A DNA stretch of 64,000 nt from Neomoorella carbonis (GCF_045278715.1 NZ_CP136420.1:2046001-2110000); one strand, 5' to 3'. Shown: positions 18,487-27,395, numbered from the stretch's first letter. The notes: generated by a model from the sequence alone, not told the origin. A program made the numbers and translations.

Positions 18487-20550
18487 TCAGGCCAGCCTCA
18501 AAGCCACCAGGAGCATGTCAATGAGTTTGATGCCGATAAAGGGTGCCACCAGGCCTCCCAGGCCGTAGATGACCAGGTTGCGGCGCAGGATAGCGTTGGC
18601 CCCCAGGGGCCGGTAGGCAACCCCCTTAAGGGCCAGGGGCACCAGGGCGATGATGATCAGGGCGTTGAAGATCACGGCCGCAAGGATGGCGCTCTGGGGT
18701 GTAGCCAGCCTCATGATATTTAAGGCTCCCAGTTCCGGGTAAGTGACGGTGAAGAGAGCCGGGATAATGGCGAAGTACTTGGCCACGTCGTTGGCAATGC
18801 TGAAGGTTGTCAGGGAACCGCGGGTCATGAGCAACTGCTTGCCGATCTCCACCACCTCGATGAGCTTGGTGGGGTTGTTGTCCAGGTCAACCATGTTGCC
18901 TGCTTCTTTAGCCGCCTGGGTACCGCTGTTCATGGCCAAGCCCACGTCCGCCTGGGCCAGGGCCGGGGCGTCATTGGTGCCGTCGCCGGTCATGGCCACC
19001 AGGTGTCCTTTCGCCTGGTAGTCGCGAATCAGTTTTAACTTGGTCTCCGGGGTGGCCTCGGCCAGGAAATCGTCCACCCCGGCTTCCGCCGCTATGGCAG
19101 CCGCCGTCAAGGGGTTGTCCCCGGTAATCATAACCGTTTTGATTCCCATGCGGCGCAGCTCGGCAAAACGTTCTTTGATACCGCCTTTAATCACGTCTTT
19201 CAGGTAAACGACCCCCAGGACCCGGGCCCCTTCAGCCACCACCAGGGGGGTGCCGCCCTCTTTGGCCACCCTGGCAACTGTATCTCTAACCTCCGCCGGC
19301 AGGGAACCACCCTGTTCCCGGACGAAAGCTTCAATGGCATCAGCGGCACCCTTGCGAATCTGCCTTCCCTCCAGGTCGACGCCGCTCATGCGAGTGTGGG
19401 CGCTGAAGGGGACAAAGGAGGCTTTCAGGCTGCCCAGATCCCTCTCCCGGAATTGAAATTTATTTTTGGCCAGGACTACGATGCTGCGCCCTTCCGGCGT
19501 CTCGTCGGCCAGGGAGGCGAGCTGGGCGGCATCGGCCAGTTGCTCTTCGGTTATCCCCGGGGCCGGGATAAAGGACGTGGCCATGCGGTTGCCCAGGGTG
19601 ATGGTACCGGTCTTATCCAGAAGCAGGACATCAACGTCGCCGGCCGCTTCCACGGCCCGGCCGGACATGGCCAGCACGTTACGCTTGAGGAGCCGGTCCA
19701 TGCCGGCGATGCCAATGGCACTCAAAAGGCCGCCGATGGTGGTGGGGATCAGGCAGACCAGCAGGGCGATCAGGACAGGTACCGGGGCGGGGGCGCCGGA
19801 GTACAGGGCAAAGGGTTCCAGGGTGGCCACTGCCAGCAGGAAGACGATGGTCAGGCCTATGAGCATGATGGTCAAGGCGATTTCGTTGGGTGTCTTCTGC
19901 CGCCGTGCTCCTTCCACCAGGTTGATCATGCGATCGAGGAAGGTTTCTCCGGGATTGGCCGTTATCCGGACCTTGATCCAGTCAGAGAGGACGCGGGTGC
20001 CGCCGGTGACGGCGCTGCGGTCGCCACCCGATTCCCTGATCACCGGAGCCGATTCACCGGTCACCGCGCTCTCGTCAACTGAAGCAATGCCTTCTATTAC
20101 TTCGCCATCGCCGGGGATAATATCCCCCGCTTCTACCAGGACAATATCCCCCTTGCGCAGCTGTGATGCCGGTATCTGTTGCACCCTGCCGTTGACCAGT
20201 TTTTTAGCCGTAGTTTCGCTACGGGTGCGGCGTAAGGTCTCGGCCTGGGCCTTGCCCCGGCCTTCGGCCAGGGCTTCGGCAAAATTGGCGAAGAGGACGG
20301 TTATCCACAGCCAGGCGGCCAGCTGGATATTTAAGGCGACCATGGCGCGCCCGCCGGCTGCTAAATCCCGTAAAGTAAAAATGGTCGTCAGCAGGGCGCC
20401 GATTTCCACGACAAACATTACCGGGTTGCGCAGTTGCACCCGGGGATCGAGCTTGCGAAAGGCGTCTTTAATGGCGGGGACGATCAAAGCCCGGCTGAAG
20501 CTACCCCTGGACCCGGCCAGCCTGCTGGAAATATTAGCTTCCCTAGGCAT
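18487..20550 (-). CDS. kdpB: Potassium-transporting ATPase ATP-binding subunit B
   Basis: A 687-residue P-type ATPase. It has the phosphorylation site DKTGTITLGNR (about residue 311), the TGES actuator motif (VTGESAPV), the hinge GDGTNDAPALAQAD and a CLIPTTIGGLLSA membrane motif typical of KdpB. It hydrolyses ATP to drive high-affinity potassium uptake through KdpA. It lies between kdpA and kdpC in a compact operon. Confidence 0.96.
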   Translation of the reverse strand: MPREANISSRLAGSRGSFSRALIVPAIKDAFRKLDPRVQLRNPVMFVVEIGALLTTIFTLRDLAAGGRAMVALNIQLAAWLWITVLFANFAEALAEGRGKAQAETLRRTRSETTAKKLVNGRVQQIPASQLRKGDIVLVEAGDIIPGDGEVIEGIASVDESAVTGESAPVIRESGGDRSAVTGGTRVLSDWIKVRITANPGETFLDRMINLVEGARRQKTPNEIALTIMLIGLTIVFLLAVATLEPFALYSGAPAPVPVLIALLVCLIPTTIGGLLSAIGIAGMDRLLKRNVLAMSGRAVEAAGDVDVLLLDKTGTITLGNRMATSFIPAPGITEEQLADAAQLASLADETPEGRSIVVLAKNKFQFRERDLGSLKASFVPFSAHTRMSGVDLEGRQIRKGAADAIEAFVREQGGSLPAEVRDTVARVAKEGGTPLVVAEGARVLGVVYLKDVIKGGIKERFAELRRMGIKTVMITGDNPLTAAAIAAEAGVDDFLAEATPETKLKLIRDYQAKGHLVAMTGDGTNDAPALAQADVGLAMNSGTQAAKEAGNMVDLDNNPTKLIEVVEIGKQLLMTRGSLTTFSIANDVAKYFAIIPALFTVTYPELGALNIMRLATPQSAILAAVIFNALIIIALVPLALKGVAYRPLGANAILRRNLVIYGLGGLVAPFIGIKLIDMLLVALRLA

Positions 20551-20569
20551 AAAATTTTCCCTCCCTGCT

Positions 20570-22282
20570 TTAAAAAGTTTTACCCGCCAGCATCAGAAGC
20601 TGTTCCACCAGCGGCCCCAGGGCCAGGGCCGGGAAAAAGGTCAGAGCGCCGACGATGAGCACCACCGCCGCCAGTAAACCGGTGAACAGCAGGGTGGTAG
20701 TCTGGAAAGTTCCTGGACCCGGCGGTGCGGCTTTTTTCGCCGCCATACTGCCGGCGATGGCCAGAACCGGCAGGATAACGCCGAAGCGGCCGATAAGCAT
20801 GGCCAGGGCAAGGGCGATGTTATAAAAGGGTTTATTGGCGTTTAAGCCGGCAAAGGCGCTGCCGTTATTGCCCGCCCCCGAGGCAAAGGCGTAAAGGATT
20901 TCACTCAAACCATGGGGGCCGGGATTTAAGATAGATGCCGTACCGGCCCTGGTTGCGACCGCCAGGCCGCTGCCCAGCAATATGGTCGCCGCCGGTATAA
21001 GTACAGCCAGGATGGCCATCTTCATCTCCCGCGATTCGATTTTCTTACCCAGGTATTCCGGCGTCCGGCCTACCATCAGGCCGACGATAAACACCGTGAG
21101 GATGACAAAGATCAGCATCCCGTACAGGCCGGAACCAACCCCGCCAAAGACAACTTCCCCCAGCATCATCTGCAGCATGGGGATCAGCCCTCCCAGGGGC
21201 GTCAGACTGTCGTGCATGGCGTTAACGGCGCCGCTGGAAGCGGCGGTAGTTACAGTGGCAAAAAGGGAAGAGCTGGCGATGCCAAAGCGGACCTCCTTCC
21301 CTTCCATGGCCGTGGGACCGCTCACCCCCAGGGCGCGGAGGGTGGGATTACCATAGCGCTCGCTGCCGTAAACTACCCCCACAGCCAGGACAAAAAGGAG
21401 CAGCATGGCGGCCAGGATGGCCAGGCCCTGGCGGCGGTTACCTACCATGTGGCCGAAGGTAACGGTCAACGCCGCCGGGATGACCAGGATGGCCAGCATC
21501 TCCAGCAAATTGGTCAAAGGTGTGGGGTTCTCGAAGGGGTGGGCGGAGTTGGCGTTAAAGAAACCGCCGCCGTTGGTGCCCAATAATTTAATGGCTTCCT
21601 GGGAAGCCACCGGGCCCATGGCCAGGGTCTGCCGGCCCCCTTCCAGGGTGGTCACCGTCAGGTAGGGGCTCAGATTCTGAATAACCCCCTGGGATACCAG
21701 AACCAGGGCGAAGATCAGGGAAAGGGGTAACAGTACCCAGAGAATGCTCCGGGTGAGATCCTGCCAGAAGTTGCCGATGGTCTTGGCCGAGCGCCGGGCC
21801 AGGCCGCGGGTCAGGGCGACGACCACGGCGATGCCGGTGGCGGCGGAAAGGAAGTTCTGCACCGTCAGGGCGGCCATCTGGGTAAAGTAGCTCATGGTCC
21901 TCTCGCCGCCGTAGGCCTGCCAGTTGGTATTGGTCATATAACTGGCGGCAGTGTTGAAGGCCAGGTCCGGCGGTACGGCGCGGAAATGCTGGGGATTGAA
22001 GGGCAGTACACCCTGGAGGCGCTGGATCAGGTAAACAGCCACCATGCCCAGAAAATTAAACACCAGGAGCGTGGCAGCATACTCGCGCCAGTTCATCTCG
22101 CGGCCGGTATTCACTCCCGCCAGGCGGTAGATCATCCCCTCCAGGGGTTTGAGTACCGGGTCGAAAAGGGTCCTTTCCCCGCTAAAAACCCTAGCCATAT
22201 ACCGCCCCAAGGGTACAGCCAGGAGCAACAACAGCACCAGGTATAGAACTATTTGCAGGATATCCGTAATTATTACCGCCAT
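20570..22282 (-). CDS. kdpA: Potassium-transporting ATPase subunit A
   Basis: A 570-residue, ten-span potassium-binding subunit. It has the selectivity-filter-like loops TNTNWQAYGGE, GTNGGGFFNANSAHPFENPT and GAGNNGSAFAG of the SKT superfamily. Full length. It begins 13 bases after kdpF. Confidence 0.96.
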   Translation of the reverse strand: MAVIITDILQIVLYLVLLLLLAVPLGRYMARVFSGERTLFDPVLKPLEGMIYRLAGVNTGREMNWREYAATLLVFNFLGMVAVYLIQRLQGVLPFNPQHFRAVPPDLAFNTAASYMTNTNWQAYGGERTMSYFTQMAALTVQNFLSAATGIAVVVALTRGLARRSAKTIGNFWQDLTRSILWVLLPLSLIFALVLVSQGVIQNLSPYLTVTTLEGGRQTLAMGPVASQEAIKLLGTNGGGFFNANSAHPFENPTPLTNLLEMLAILVIPAALTVTFGHMVGNRRQGLAILAAMLLLFVLAVGVVYGSERYGNPTLRALGVSGPTAMEGKEVRFGIASSSLFATVTTAASSGAVNAMHDSLTPLGGLIPMLQMMLGEVVFGGVGSGLYGMLIFVILTVFIVGLMVGRTPEYLGKKIESREMKMAILAVLIPAATILLGSGLAVATRAGTASILNPGPHGLSEILYAFASGAGNNGSAFAGLNANKPFYNIALALAMLIGRFGVILPVLAIAGSMAAKKAAPPGPGTFQTTTLLFTGLLAAVVLIVGALTFFPALALGPLVEQLLMLAGKTF

Positions 22283-22295
22283 CTGTCACCCCACC

Positions 22296-22382
22296 CTAAA
22301 GCTCCTCGGCCCGCATCAAGGCATAGACCAGATATACCAGCAACGCCACGGCAACTAAACCACCGAGAATAAAATCAAACAT
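22296..22382 (-). CDS. kdpF: KdpF, 28-residue potassium ATPase accessory peptide
   Basis: A 28-codon frame encodes MFDFILGGLVAVALLVYLVY followed by ALMRAEEL, a single membrane span with the acidic tail typical of KdpF, which sits in the KdpFABC complex. An excellent ribosome binding site (AGGAGGAAGG, 5 bases before the ATG) and its place directly before kdpA make it secure despite its size. Confidence 0.92.
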   Translation of the reverse strand: MFDFILGGLVAVALLVYLVYALMRAEEL

Positions 22383-22635
22383 AAACCTTCCTCCTGAGGT
22401 GAAATATCCGGGTTACATTTTCCCGCTTTTCCTGAACTTTTATCCTTGATTGCTTCCTCTCCCCTCGCCTGCCGGCACCGTCCATCCTTAAAACAGGGCC
22501 GGAATCAGGTAAGCGTTCTCCGTTTATCTTTTTTAACCCGGTTTCGTGGTGCGCGGCGGTGGCGCCGACCTCCTTGTGGCGCCGACCTCCGTGCAGGCTT
22601 AATTTTATCTCCACTGGCGATCAATTAGGTGTCAA
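22383..22635 (-). promoter_or_regulatory. kdp operon promoter/leader with tandem repeat
   Basis: About 240 bases precede kdpF without a credible gene. A TTGACA (22635-22630) is followed about 20 bp downstream by GATAAAAT, a long-spaced pair that would fit an activator-dependent promoter such as a KdpE target. The leader holds two copies of GGAGGTCGGCGCCAC separated by two bases (about 22553-22586). I looked for the c-di-AMP (ydaO) riboswitch that often precedes kdp genes in this phylum and did not find its conserved blocks. Confidence 0.4.
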
Positions 22636-22682
22636 GAAACAATGGCGGGAAGTAAAAAAAATATAAAGACGCCATCTGCAGA

Positions 22683-22735
22683 AAGAAGCCCCCTCTTTCC
22701 CATGCCGCCTTTGGGAAAAGAGGGGGCTTGCTTTT
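22683..22735. terminator. Bidirectional terminator downstream of the corrinoid protein gene
   Basis: AAGCCCCCTCTTTTCCCA pairs with TGGGAAAGAGGGGGCTT around a loop of about 10 bases. On the minus strand it is followed by CTTTC after the corrinoid gene; on the plus strand GCTTTT follows. It isolates the methyltransferase genes from kdp. Confidence 0.75.
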
Positions 22736-22761
22736 ACCTGCGTCCTGGCAGATTGCCGCTG

Positions 22762-23385
22762 TCAGGCTCCGAAGACTTCGGAAGCCACTTTTAGTCCATC
22801 GCTGGCTGTAGTGGCAAAATAGTCTGCACCAGAATAATTCTTGACCGCTTCATTTACATAATTGCCACCTATAACCACCTTGGGTTTCAGCCCCGCAGCC
22901 CGGATGGCTTCAATGGTCTCTTTTAACGCTCCCTGGCAACTGGTTAAAAGCACGCTCATACCCACCAGCGGAGCATTGGTCTCCTTAATGGACTCAACAA
23001 ATTTTTCCTTAGGCACGTCCACACCCAGGTCAACAACGTTATACCCCGCGCCTTTCAGAAGCATTATTACGATATTTTTCCCCAGGTCGTGAATATCTCC
23101 TTTAACAGTACCGATAACGATTGTTCCTTTATGTTCAGTGCTCGCGCCGCTTAAATGGGGTTCTAAGATGTCCATAGTGTTTTTCATAATTTCGCCAGCC
23201 ATAACTAGTTCACTTAAGAAGTAGTCACCGCGCTCAAATCGGTTACCTACTTCCACCATACCTTCTTGCAAGGCTTTGACAATCTCAAGAGGAGCAACTC
23301 CACTCCCAAGTAATTCTTTAACTAAGGCGTTCACCTGTTCCTCTTCCAATTCAGCCATGGCCTTGGATAAAGAATTTGTCAGCAT
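22762..23385 (-). CDS. Corrinoid (B12-binding) methyl carrier protein, first copy
   Basis: A 207-residue two-domain protein. An N-terminal helical cap (about 1-88) is followed by the cobalamin domain with the DxHxxG motif in KGDIHDLGKNIV (about 105-115) and the GGNYV loop. The histidine ligates cobalt. Such MtvC/MtaC/MttC-type proteins accept a methyl group from a substrate methyltransferase and pass it to tetrahydrofolate. It is the last gene of the unit starting at 25718, after the UroD-type methyltransferase and the 57-residue protein. Confidence 0.92.
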   Translation of the reverse strand: MLTNSLSKAMAELEEEQVNALVKELLGSGVAPLEIVKALQEGMVEVGNRFERGDYFLSELVMAGEIMKNTMDILEPHLSGASTEHKGTIVIGTVKGDIHDLGKNIVIMLLKGAGYNVVDLGVDVPKEKFVESIKETNAPLVGMSVLLTSCQGALKETIEAIRAAGLKPKVVIGGNYVNEAVKNYSGADYFATTASDGLKVASEVFGA

Positions 23386-23420
23386 AGCTTAAATAACACC
23401 CTTTCTTTAATCTCTTTTAT

Positions 23421-23594
23421 TTACCGCTGCACCCAAAACCAAATAAAGGCATAAGCGAAAGCATCAAGCATTTCCCATTCCTTTTTGACAATTTCCTCAT
23501 TGCCGGCTAATCGCCCCAACTCTTCCTTCTTAATCTTCCAAGGTACACACGTGCCGGCTTCCGGGATAAAGGATTTCACCTTGTTATCGGCCAT
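23421..23594 (-). CDS. Unrecognised 57-residue protein of the methyltransferase operon
   Basis: ATG at 23594, preceded by GGAGGGG eight bases upstream, opens a 57-codon frame ending in TAA. The product begins MADNKVKSFIPEAGTCVPWK, is charged and helical in the middle (IKKEELGRLAGNEEIVKKEW), and ends in an aromatic stretch, AFAYAFIWFWVQR. It contains one cysteine. It lies 27 bases after the UroD-type methyltransferase and before the corrinoid protein, in the same direction, so it is probably co-translated with them. I do not recognise a family; an accessory or adaptor role is an inference from position only. Confidence 0.75.
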   Translation of the reverse strand: MADNKVKSFIPEAGTCVPWKIKKEELGRLAGNEEIVKKEWEMLDAFAYAFIWFWVQR

Positions 23595-23621
23595 TGTTTC
23601 CCCTCCTCCGCTTAATAATCC

Positions 23622-24794
23622 TTAATAAACACCGTACTCTCGTGCTGCTTCAATCATGGCTAAAATATTTTCCCGTTTAGCGTCGCCCATAACAACCCCA
23701 CCTGGAGCAAGGACAAATCCTCCATCACCGGCCAATTCATCAATAGCTCGCTTAACACAATCCTTTACTTCTTCCGGTGTCCCATAAGTTAGAAGTGTGG
23801 TGGGAACACCGCCGTAAAGGCAGAACCTACCACCAAAAATCTCTTTGGCTTTTCTGGCATCAGTTAAATCAATGCAAAAAACAATACTCTTCTCCGGTAA
23901 TTCAGCTATCTTTTCAAGATAAGGTGTCCAATCGCCTTCGGCAAAGAAAAACGTCCTCTTTCCCAAAGCCCAAAGGCCCTCGATAACCGCCTTCCAGGAA
24001 GGCCAGTAATATTTTTGCCAGTACTCAAGGCTTAAAAAGGGGTAAGCTCCTTTATGAAGGGGCGCAAAACAAGGTAAAGATGTATCACCCGCAGCAGTAA
24101 TCATGGCATATGCAATATTGTGAGGTACAATGGCTTCGCAAGCGGCCAAGACTTTCTCTGGTCGACGACGAAGATCCACCAGAATCCCTTTGGTTCCCCG
24201 CAGAGCGTCACCCAAGGTATCGAAAGGTGCTTTGGTCATCCCGGTCCCATAGGGTACTATCCCATATTCCTTCGCCCATTTTTCACTCGCCTTAGCCGAC
24301 TTATCGTTATGCATGGCAAAAGCAGCGGCACTTTTAATTAAAGCCACAGTGGCCCGGTATGAGCCGGGTTCGCCAAACTCCTCACATATACGCGGTAAAT
24401 ACTTGGTAGCGAGCCATTGGGTAGGATCGGCGATAAACTCGTCATAGTCTTCAGGCTTCATATACTCTTCTTCTATATATTGGAAGCCAGAGTTTTCTCC
24501 AAAATAAATTCCCGGAAATTTATATAACTTGCATTTTATAGCATCAAACATGGGAGGCCACCATAAATTCAAGGAGCCAAACATAACATCAAAATCAAGG
24601 TCACGGATCGCCCCGGCAATAATTTCTGTGGACTTGTCAACATTGTAATATACTTCCTGGAGAGTGGTGTTGGTGTACTTAACGACCCATTCACCAAGGG
24701 GAAAAACTACGGGAACTTTATCCGGCTTGCCACACTCCAGGGCTACGGTATAGCGCTTAAATCTTTCTTGATAAAGCATGTCTTTATCGCTCAT
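23622..24794 (-). CDS. UroD-family corrinoid methyltransferase (substrate:corrinoid, MtvB/MtaA type)
   Basis: A 390-residue TIM-barrel protein of the uroporphyrinogen decarboxylase superfamily, but of the MtaA/CmuA/MtvB methyltransferase branch rather than HemE. Cysteines usable as zinc ligands occur late (FCID, then FCLYGG), and the C-terminal VLAPGGVVMGDAKREN is typical of the branch. It sits beside a corrinoid protein and a pterin methyltransferase, the layout of methoxyaromatic O-demethylase systems of acetogens. It would load a methyl group onto the corrinoid protein; the methyl donor is unknown. The start at 24794 is chosen because GGGAGGG lies 8 bases upstream; the frame extends 13 codons further without a site. 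Confidence 0.88.
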   Translation of the reverse strand: MSDKDMLYQERFKRYTVALECGKPDKVPVVFPLGEWVVKYTNTTLQEVYYNVDKSTEIIAGAIRDLDFDVMFGSLNLWWPPMFDAIKCKLYKFPGIYFGENSGFQYIEEEYMKPEDYDEFIADPTQWLATKYLPRICEEFGEPGSYRATVALIKSAAAFAMHNDKSAKASEKWAKEYGIVPYGTGMTKAPFDTLGDALRGTKGILVDLRRRPEKVLAACEAIVPHNIAYAMITAAGDTSLPCFAPLHKGAYPFLSLEYWQKYYWPSWKAVIEGLWALGKRTFFFAEGDWTPYLEKIAELPEKSIVFCIDLTDARKAKEIFGGRFCLYGGVPTTLLTYGTPEEVKDCVKRAIDELAGDGGFVLAPGGVVMGDAKRENILAMIEAAREYGVY

Positions 24795-24920
24795 TCTATA
24801 ATTCCCTCCCTTATGCTTGTAATAGATTCTCATTCCCCATGGGCACGTGTTACATTTGATTCATTATCCCATATTGCCTGCTCGTTTGCTTCGCCTCCCC
24901 CCTTTACGACTCACAGCTCT

Positions 24921-25718
24921 TCAATCCTCCAACGCTCCTTTCCTATACGCCTTTAGAAATTTTTTACCGAAGGGATCATTACCCATTAATAAATCCAATG
25001 TGGTTAGCAAAGTCATGATTTTGGTGTCCAACGGGTCAAGTATAGCAGCGTCCATACCGTGCGCCATGCAAATCGCCAGGAAATAGCGATTAATAAGCTT
25101 TCTTTTAGGCATGTTGAAAGAGATGTTACTTAAACCCGATACTGTTTTTACCTTAAATAGCCGTTTAATTTCGGTCAGGCATTGGAAAAATATTACTGCA
25201 TTGGTGTGACCCACAGCTAGAGGAAGCACCAGAGGGTCGATATAGAGATTATTCAAATCATAATTGTGTTTGGAAAGGATCTCCACCATACGCTCAGTAA
25301 TTTTGATCCTGTCTTCCACGGTTTTGGGAATACCGTTGTCATCAACGGTCAAGCCGATTACCGGACATTGGTACTCCAAAACAAGCGGTAGCACCTCTTC
25401 AAGACGATTTTTCTCTAAAGAAATGGAATTAATTATAACTTTACTTTTATCACCTTTAAAACTTTCCAAAGCCTTTTTAATGGTCATCCCTGAAGTGCTG
25501 TCAATACATAAAGGTACTTCAGTTACTTCTTGCACAGTGCGCACGAGCCACTCCATATCCTCCACTTCTTTACAGTGCGCAGTATTCAAATCTAAATAAT
25601 CAACCCCTGCCGCTACTTGTCTAAGGGCAAGGTCTTGAACAGCAGCTGCATCTTTGCAGTCAATGATTTGGCGTATACCGGGTATAGCGCTATTAAGTTT
25701 TTCACCAATTATCAACAT
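24921..25718 (-). CDS. Pterin-binding methyltransferase (corrinoid:tetrahydrofolate, MtvA/AcsE-like)
   Basis: A 265-residue pterin-binding TIM barrel. It starts MLIIGEKLNSAIPGI (family IGE-N motif). DYLDLNTAHCK and PLCIDSTSG match the pterin-site strands of AcsE/MetH, and NISFNMPKR is the late conserved asparagine/serine motif. It would move methyl from the corrinoid protein to tetrahydrofolate, feeding the Wood-Ljungdahl pathway. It is the first gene of a unit with its own promoter region (25793-25847). GGAGG lies 9 bases before the ATG. Confidence 0.9.
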   Translation of the reverse strand: MLIIGEKLNSAIPGIRQIIDCKDAAAVQDLALRQVAAGVDYLDLNTAHCKEVEDMEWLVRTVQEVTEVPLCIDSTSGMTIKKALESFKGDKSKVIINSISLEKNRLEEVLPLVLEYQCPVIGLTVDDNGIPKTVEDRIKITERMVEILSKHNYDLNNLYIDPLVLPLAVGHTNAVIFFQCLTEIKRLFKVKTVSGLSNISFNMPKRKLINRYFLAICMAHGMDAAILDPLDTKIMTLLTTLDLLMGNDPFGKKFLKAYRKGALED

Positions 25719-25792
25719 TTACTGCAGCCTCCATTCTATCGTCCAATTTAAATTAAACCACAATAATCTCAATTCCGCATGACCTTGGCATA

Positions 25793-25847
25793 TTTGTCTA
25801 CCTGTATATACATATTTATTCTATGTATTTTCGATAATTCCTTCTTA
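25793..25847 (-). promoter_or_regulatory. Shared regulatory element B, upstream of the methyltransferase operon
   Basis: This stretch aligns with element A (27396-27443) upstream of the GntR gene. On the plus strand both contain TTTGTC, then GT(T/A)TATACA, then TATTCT and TATTT, then GATAATTCCT(G/T)CTTAA. Copy B holds the 10-bp palindrome TGTATATACA (25803-25812). It lies 75-130 bases before the start of the pterin methyltransferase. It is probably promoter plus operator of the GntR-type regulator; which bases are which cannot be assigned. Confidence 0.6.
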
Positions 25848-25908
25848 ATTAAGAACAAAAAATTATGTTGTTCCCTTCTTACTTTTAGTAGATAAGGTTT
25901 TCAAATGT

Positions 25909-26553
25909 TTATATAACCCTCATCCCCAGCCAGCGCCGGCAGATGGCCACTCCTTCCACAGCCTCCCGCACCCAGGCGTCGGCACCCACATACTGGCAGA
26001 CACGCTCATTGACCAGCCCTCCTATAAGTACTTTGACCGCAGGTTTGGGAGCCAGCATGCGGACCAATTGGACGGTCCGGCGCATGGATTCAAATGCAGA
26101 AGTCAGCAAAGCCGATAGCCCCAAAACCCGGGCGCCTGTTTCCTGGACAATATTCAAAAAAATATCGGGCGGGATGTCTACCCCTGCATCGTAGACGCGG
26201 AAACCTTCACATCGCAGCAGGGAGATGGTTATGTTTTTGCCGATGTCATGGATGTCGCCCTCTACCGTGCCAAAAACGATGTCGGCTTTGCCCGGCTGGT
26301 CCTGAGAAATTGGTGAGATCGACAAAAAGGGTTCTAGAACCCGCAGAGCCTCCTGGAATATTTCCGCCGACATAACCAGGTCACATAAAAAATATTCCCC
26401 CTCCGCATAACGCTCCCCTACGATTTTAAGCCCCTGCCGGCATTCTTCTACAATTTCCAGGGGCGACTTCTGCTCGCGGAGGGCTTTTCCAACCAGTTCA
26501 AGGACTTTCTTTTCCTCTAATTCTGCCATAGCCAGGGCTAAAGGTCCCAACAC
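25909..26553 (-). CDS. Corrinoid (B12-binding) methyl carrier protein, second copy
   Basis: A protein of about 214 residues with helical cap and cobalamin-binding domain; the cobalt-ligating histidine is in EGDIHDIGKNITISL. The C-terminal GGLVNERV corresponds to the conserved GG loop. It is clearly paralogous to the carrier at 22762 but diverged, so it may serve another substrate methyltransferase. It follows the GntR gene by about 50 bases and probably shares its transcript. The start is uncertain: AGAGGTGG is followed by TTG, GTG and TTG codons in frame; GTG 26553 is given. Confidence 0.9.
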   Translation of the reverse strand: MLGPLALAMAELEEKKVLELVGKALREQKSPLEIVEECRQGLKIVGERYAEGEYFLCDLVMSAEIFQEALRVLEPFLSISPISQDQPGKADIVFGTVEGDIHDIGKNITISLLRCEGFRVYDAGVDIPPDIFLNIVQETGARVLGLSALLTSAFESMRRTVQLVRMLAPKPAVKVLIGGLVNERVCQYVGADAWVREAVEGVAICRRWLGMRVI

Positions 26554-26602
26554 CAACCACCTCTTTCATTTTTTAGTAGATTCCAGGTCTGTTACTCAAA
26601 GA

Positions 26603-27334
26603 CTAAATTGCCGCGGGAACCGAAGTCAATTGATATCGATCGCCACGGTATAGACACCATCCCCAGCCTACCGGCCGACCATCCCCGGCCAGGAGTACCT
26701 GCTCCAGCAAAAAGGCCGGGGAGCCGGGAGCAACACGTAAAGCGCGGGCCTCTTCGTCATTCAGGGATGTCACCTGCAAGATCATTTTGCTGCTTACCGG
26801 CAGGGCTTCGGCATGTTTCTCCACCATGTCCGGGAGCGCCTGGTACTGGAGCTCATTCTCAAGGATAGGGCGTCCCCGGTCGTAACGCAGGTATTTACGG
26901 TCATAGGCCAGAGGTTCACCGCCGGCCAAAAGGGAACGGCGAATATAGAGTACCTTCGTCCCTGCCGGAACTTGCAATTTGCCGGCCGCCTTTTCCGGCG
27001 CGGGAACCAGCCTGGCTTCCAGCAGCCGGACACTGGAAGTCAAGCCTCGTGCGGCCACCTCCTTGTGGAATTCTTCCATGATAAAAACCGCGCGATCCAG
27101 CTCGGGGCGGGAGACAAAAGTACCTTTCCCTCTTTCAGTGCGAATGAGGCCGGCCCTGGCCAGCTGGCTCAGGCTGCGGCGGACGGTCATGCGGCTTAAC
27201 CCGTATTTTTCACTCAGCTCCGCTTCGGAGGGTAAAGCCTCGCCCGGACGGTATTCTCCTAACCTGATTTGGCGTTCCAGGATCTGTGCCAGCTGATAGT
27301 AAGGAGGTACAAAAGAGCTTTTGTCTATAGCCAT
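26603..27334 (-). CDS. GntR-family transcriptional regulator (HutC/UTRA type)
   Basis: A 243-residue regulator. The N-terminal winged helix is GntR-type (GEALPSEAELSEKYGLSRMTVRRSL cut at residues 35-60; then GLIRTERGKGTFV). The C-terminal UTRA effector domain has YIRRSLLAGGEPLAYDRKYL. HutC-type regulators bind small organic ligands and usually repress. It heads a unit with the second corrinoid protein, and the element before it is repeated before the methyltransferase genes, suggesting autoregulation and control of both units. Confidence 0.9.
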   Translation of the reverse strand: MAIDKSSFVPPYYQLAQILERQIRLGEYRPGEALPSEAELSEKYGLSRMTVRRSLSQLARAGLIRTERGKGTFVSRPELDRAVFIMEEFHKEVAARGLTSSVRLLEARLVPAPEKAAGKLQVPAGTKVLYIRRSLLAGGEPLAYDRKYLRYDRGRPILENELQYQALPDMVEKHAEALPVSSKMILQVTSLNDEEARALRVAPGSPAFLLEQVLLAGDGRPVGWGWCLYRGDRYQLTSVPAAI

Positions 27335-27395
27335 ATGTTAACCACCTCACTCAGGTAGAAGTAACCAGCATAACAACCCCGGGTTCCAAGGAAAC

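Noticed and set aside
22375..22614. 79-codon basic frame over the kdp leader
   Set aside because: It overlaps kdpF's ribosome binding site and start in another frame and has low-complexity basic composition.
22383..22640. c-di-AMP (ydaO) riboswitch before kdp
   Set aside because: The conserved GGGGGACCCA-like and GTCAGCTAACCTCG-like blocks are absent on the minus strand.
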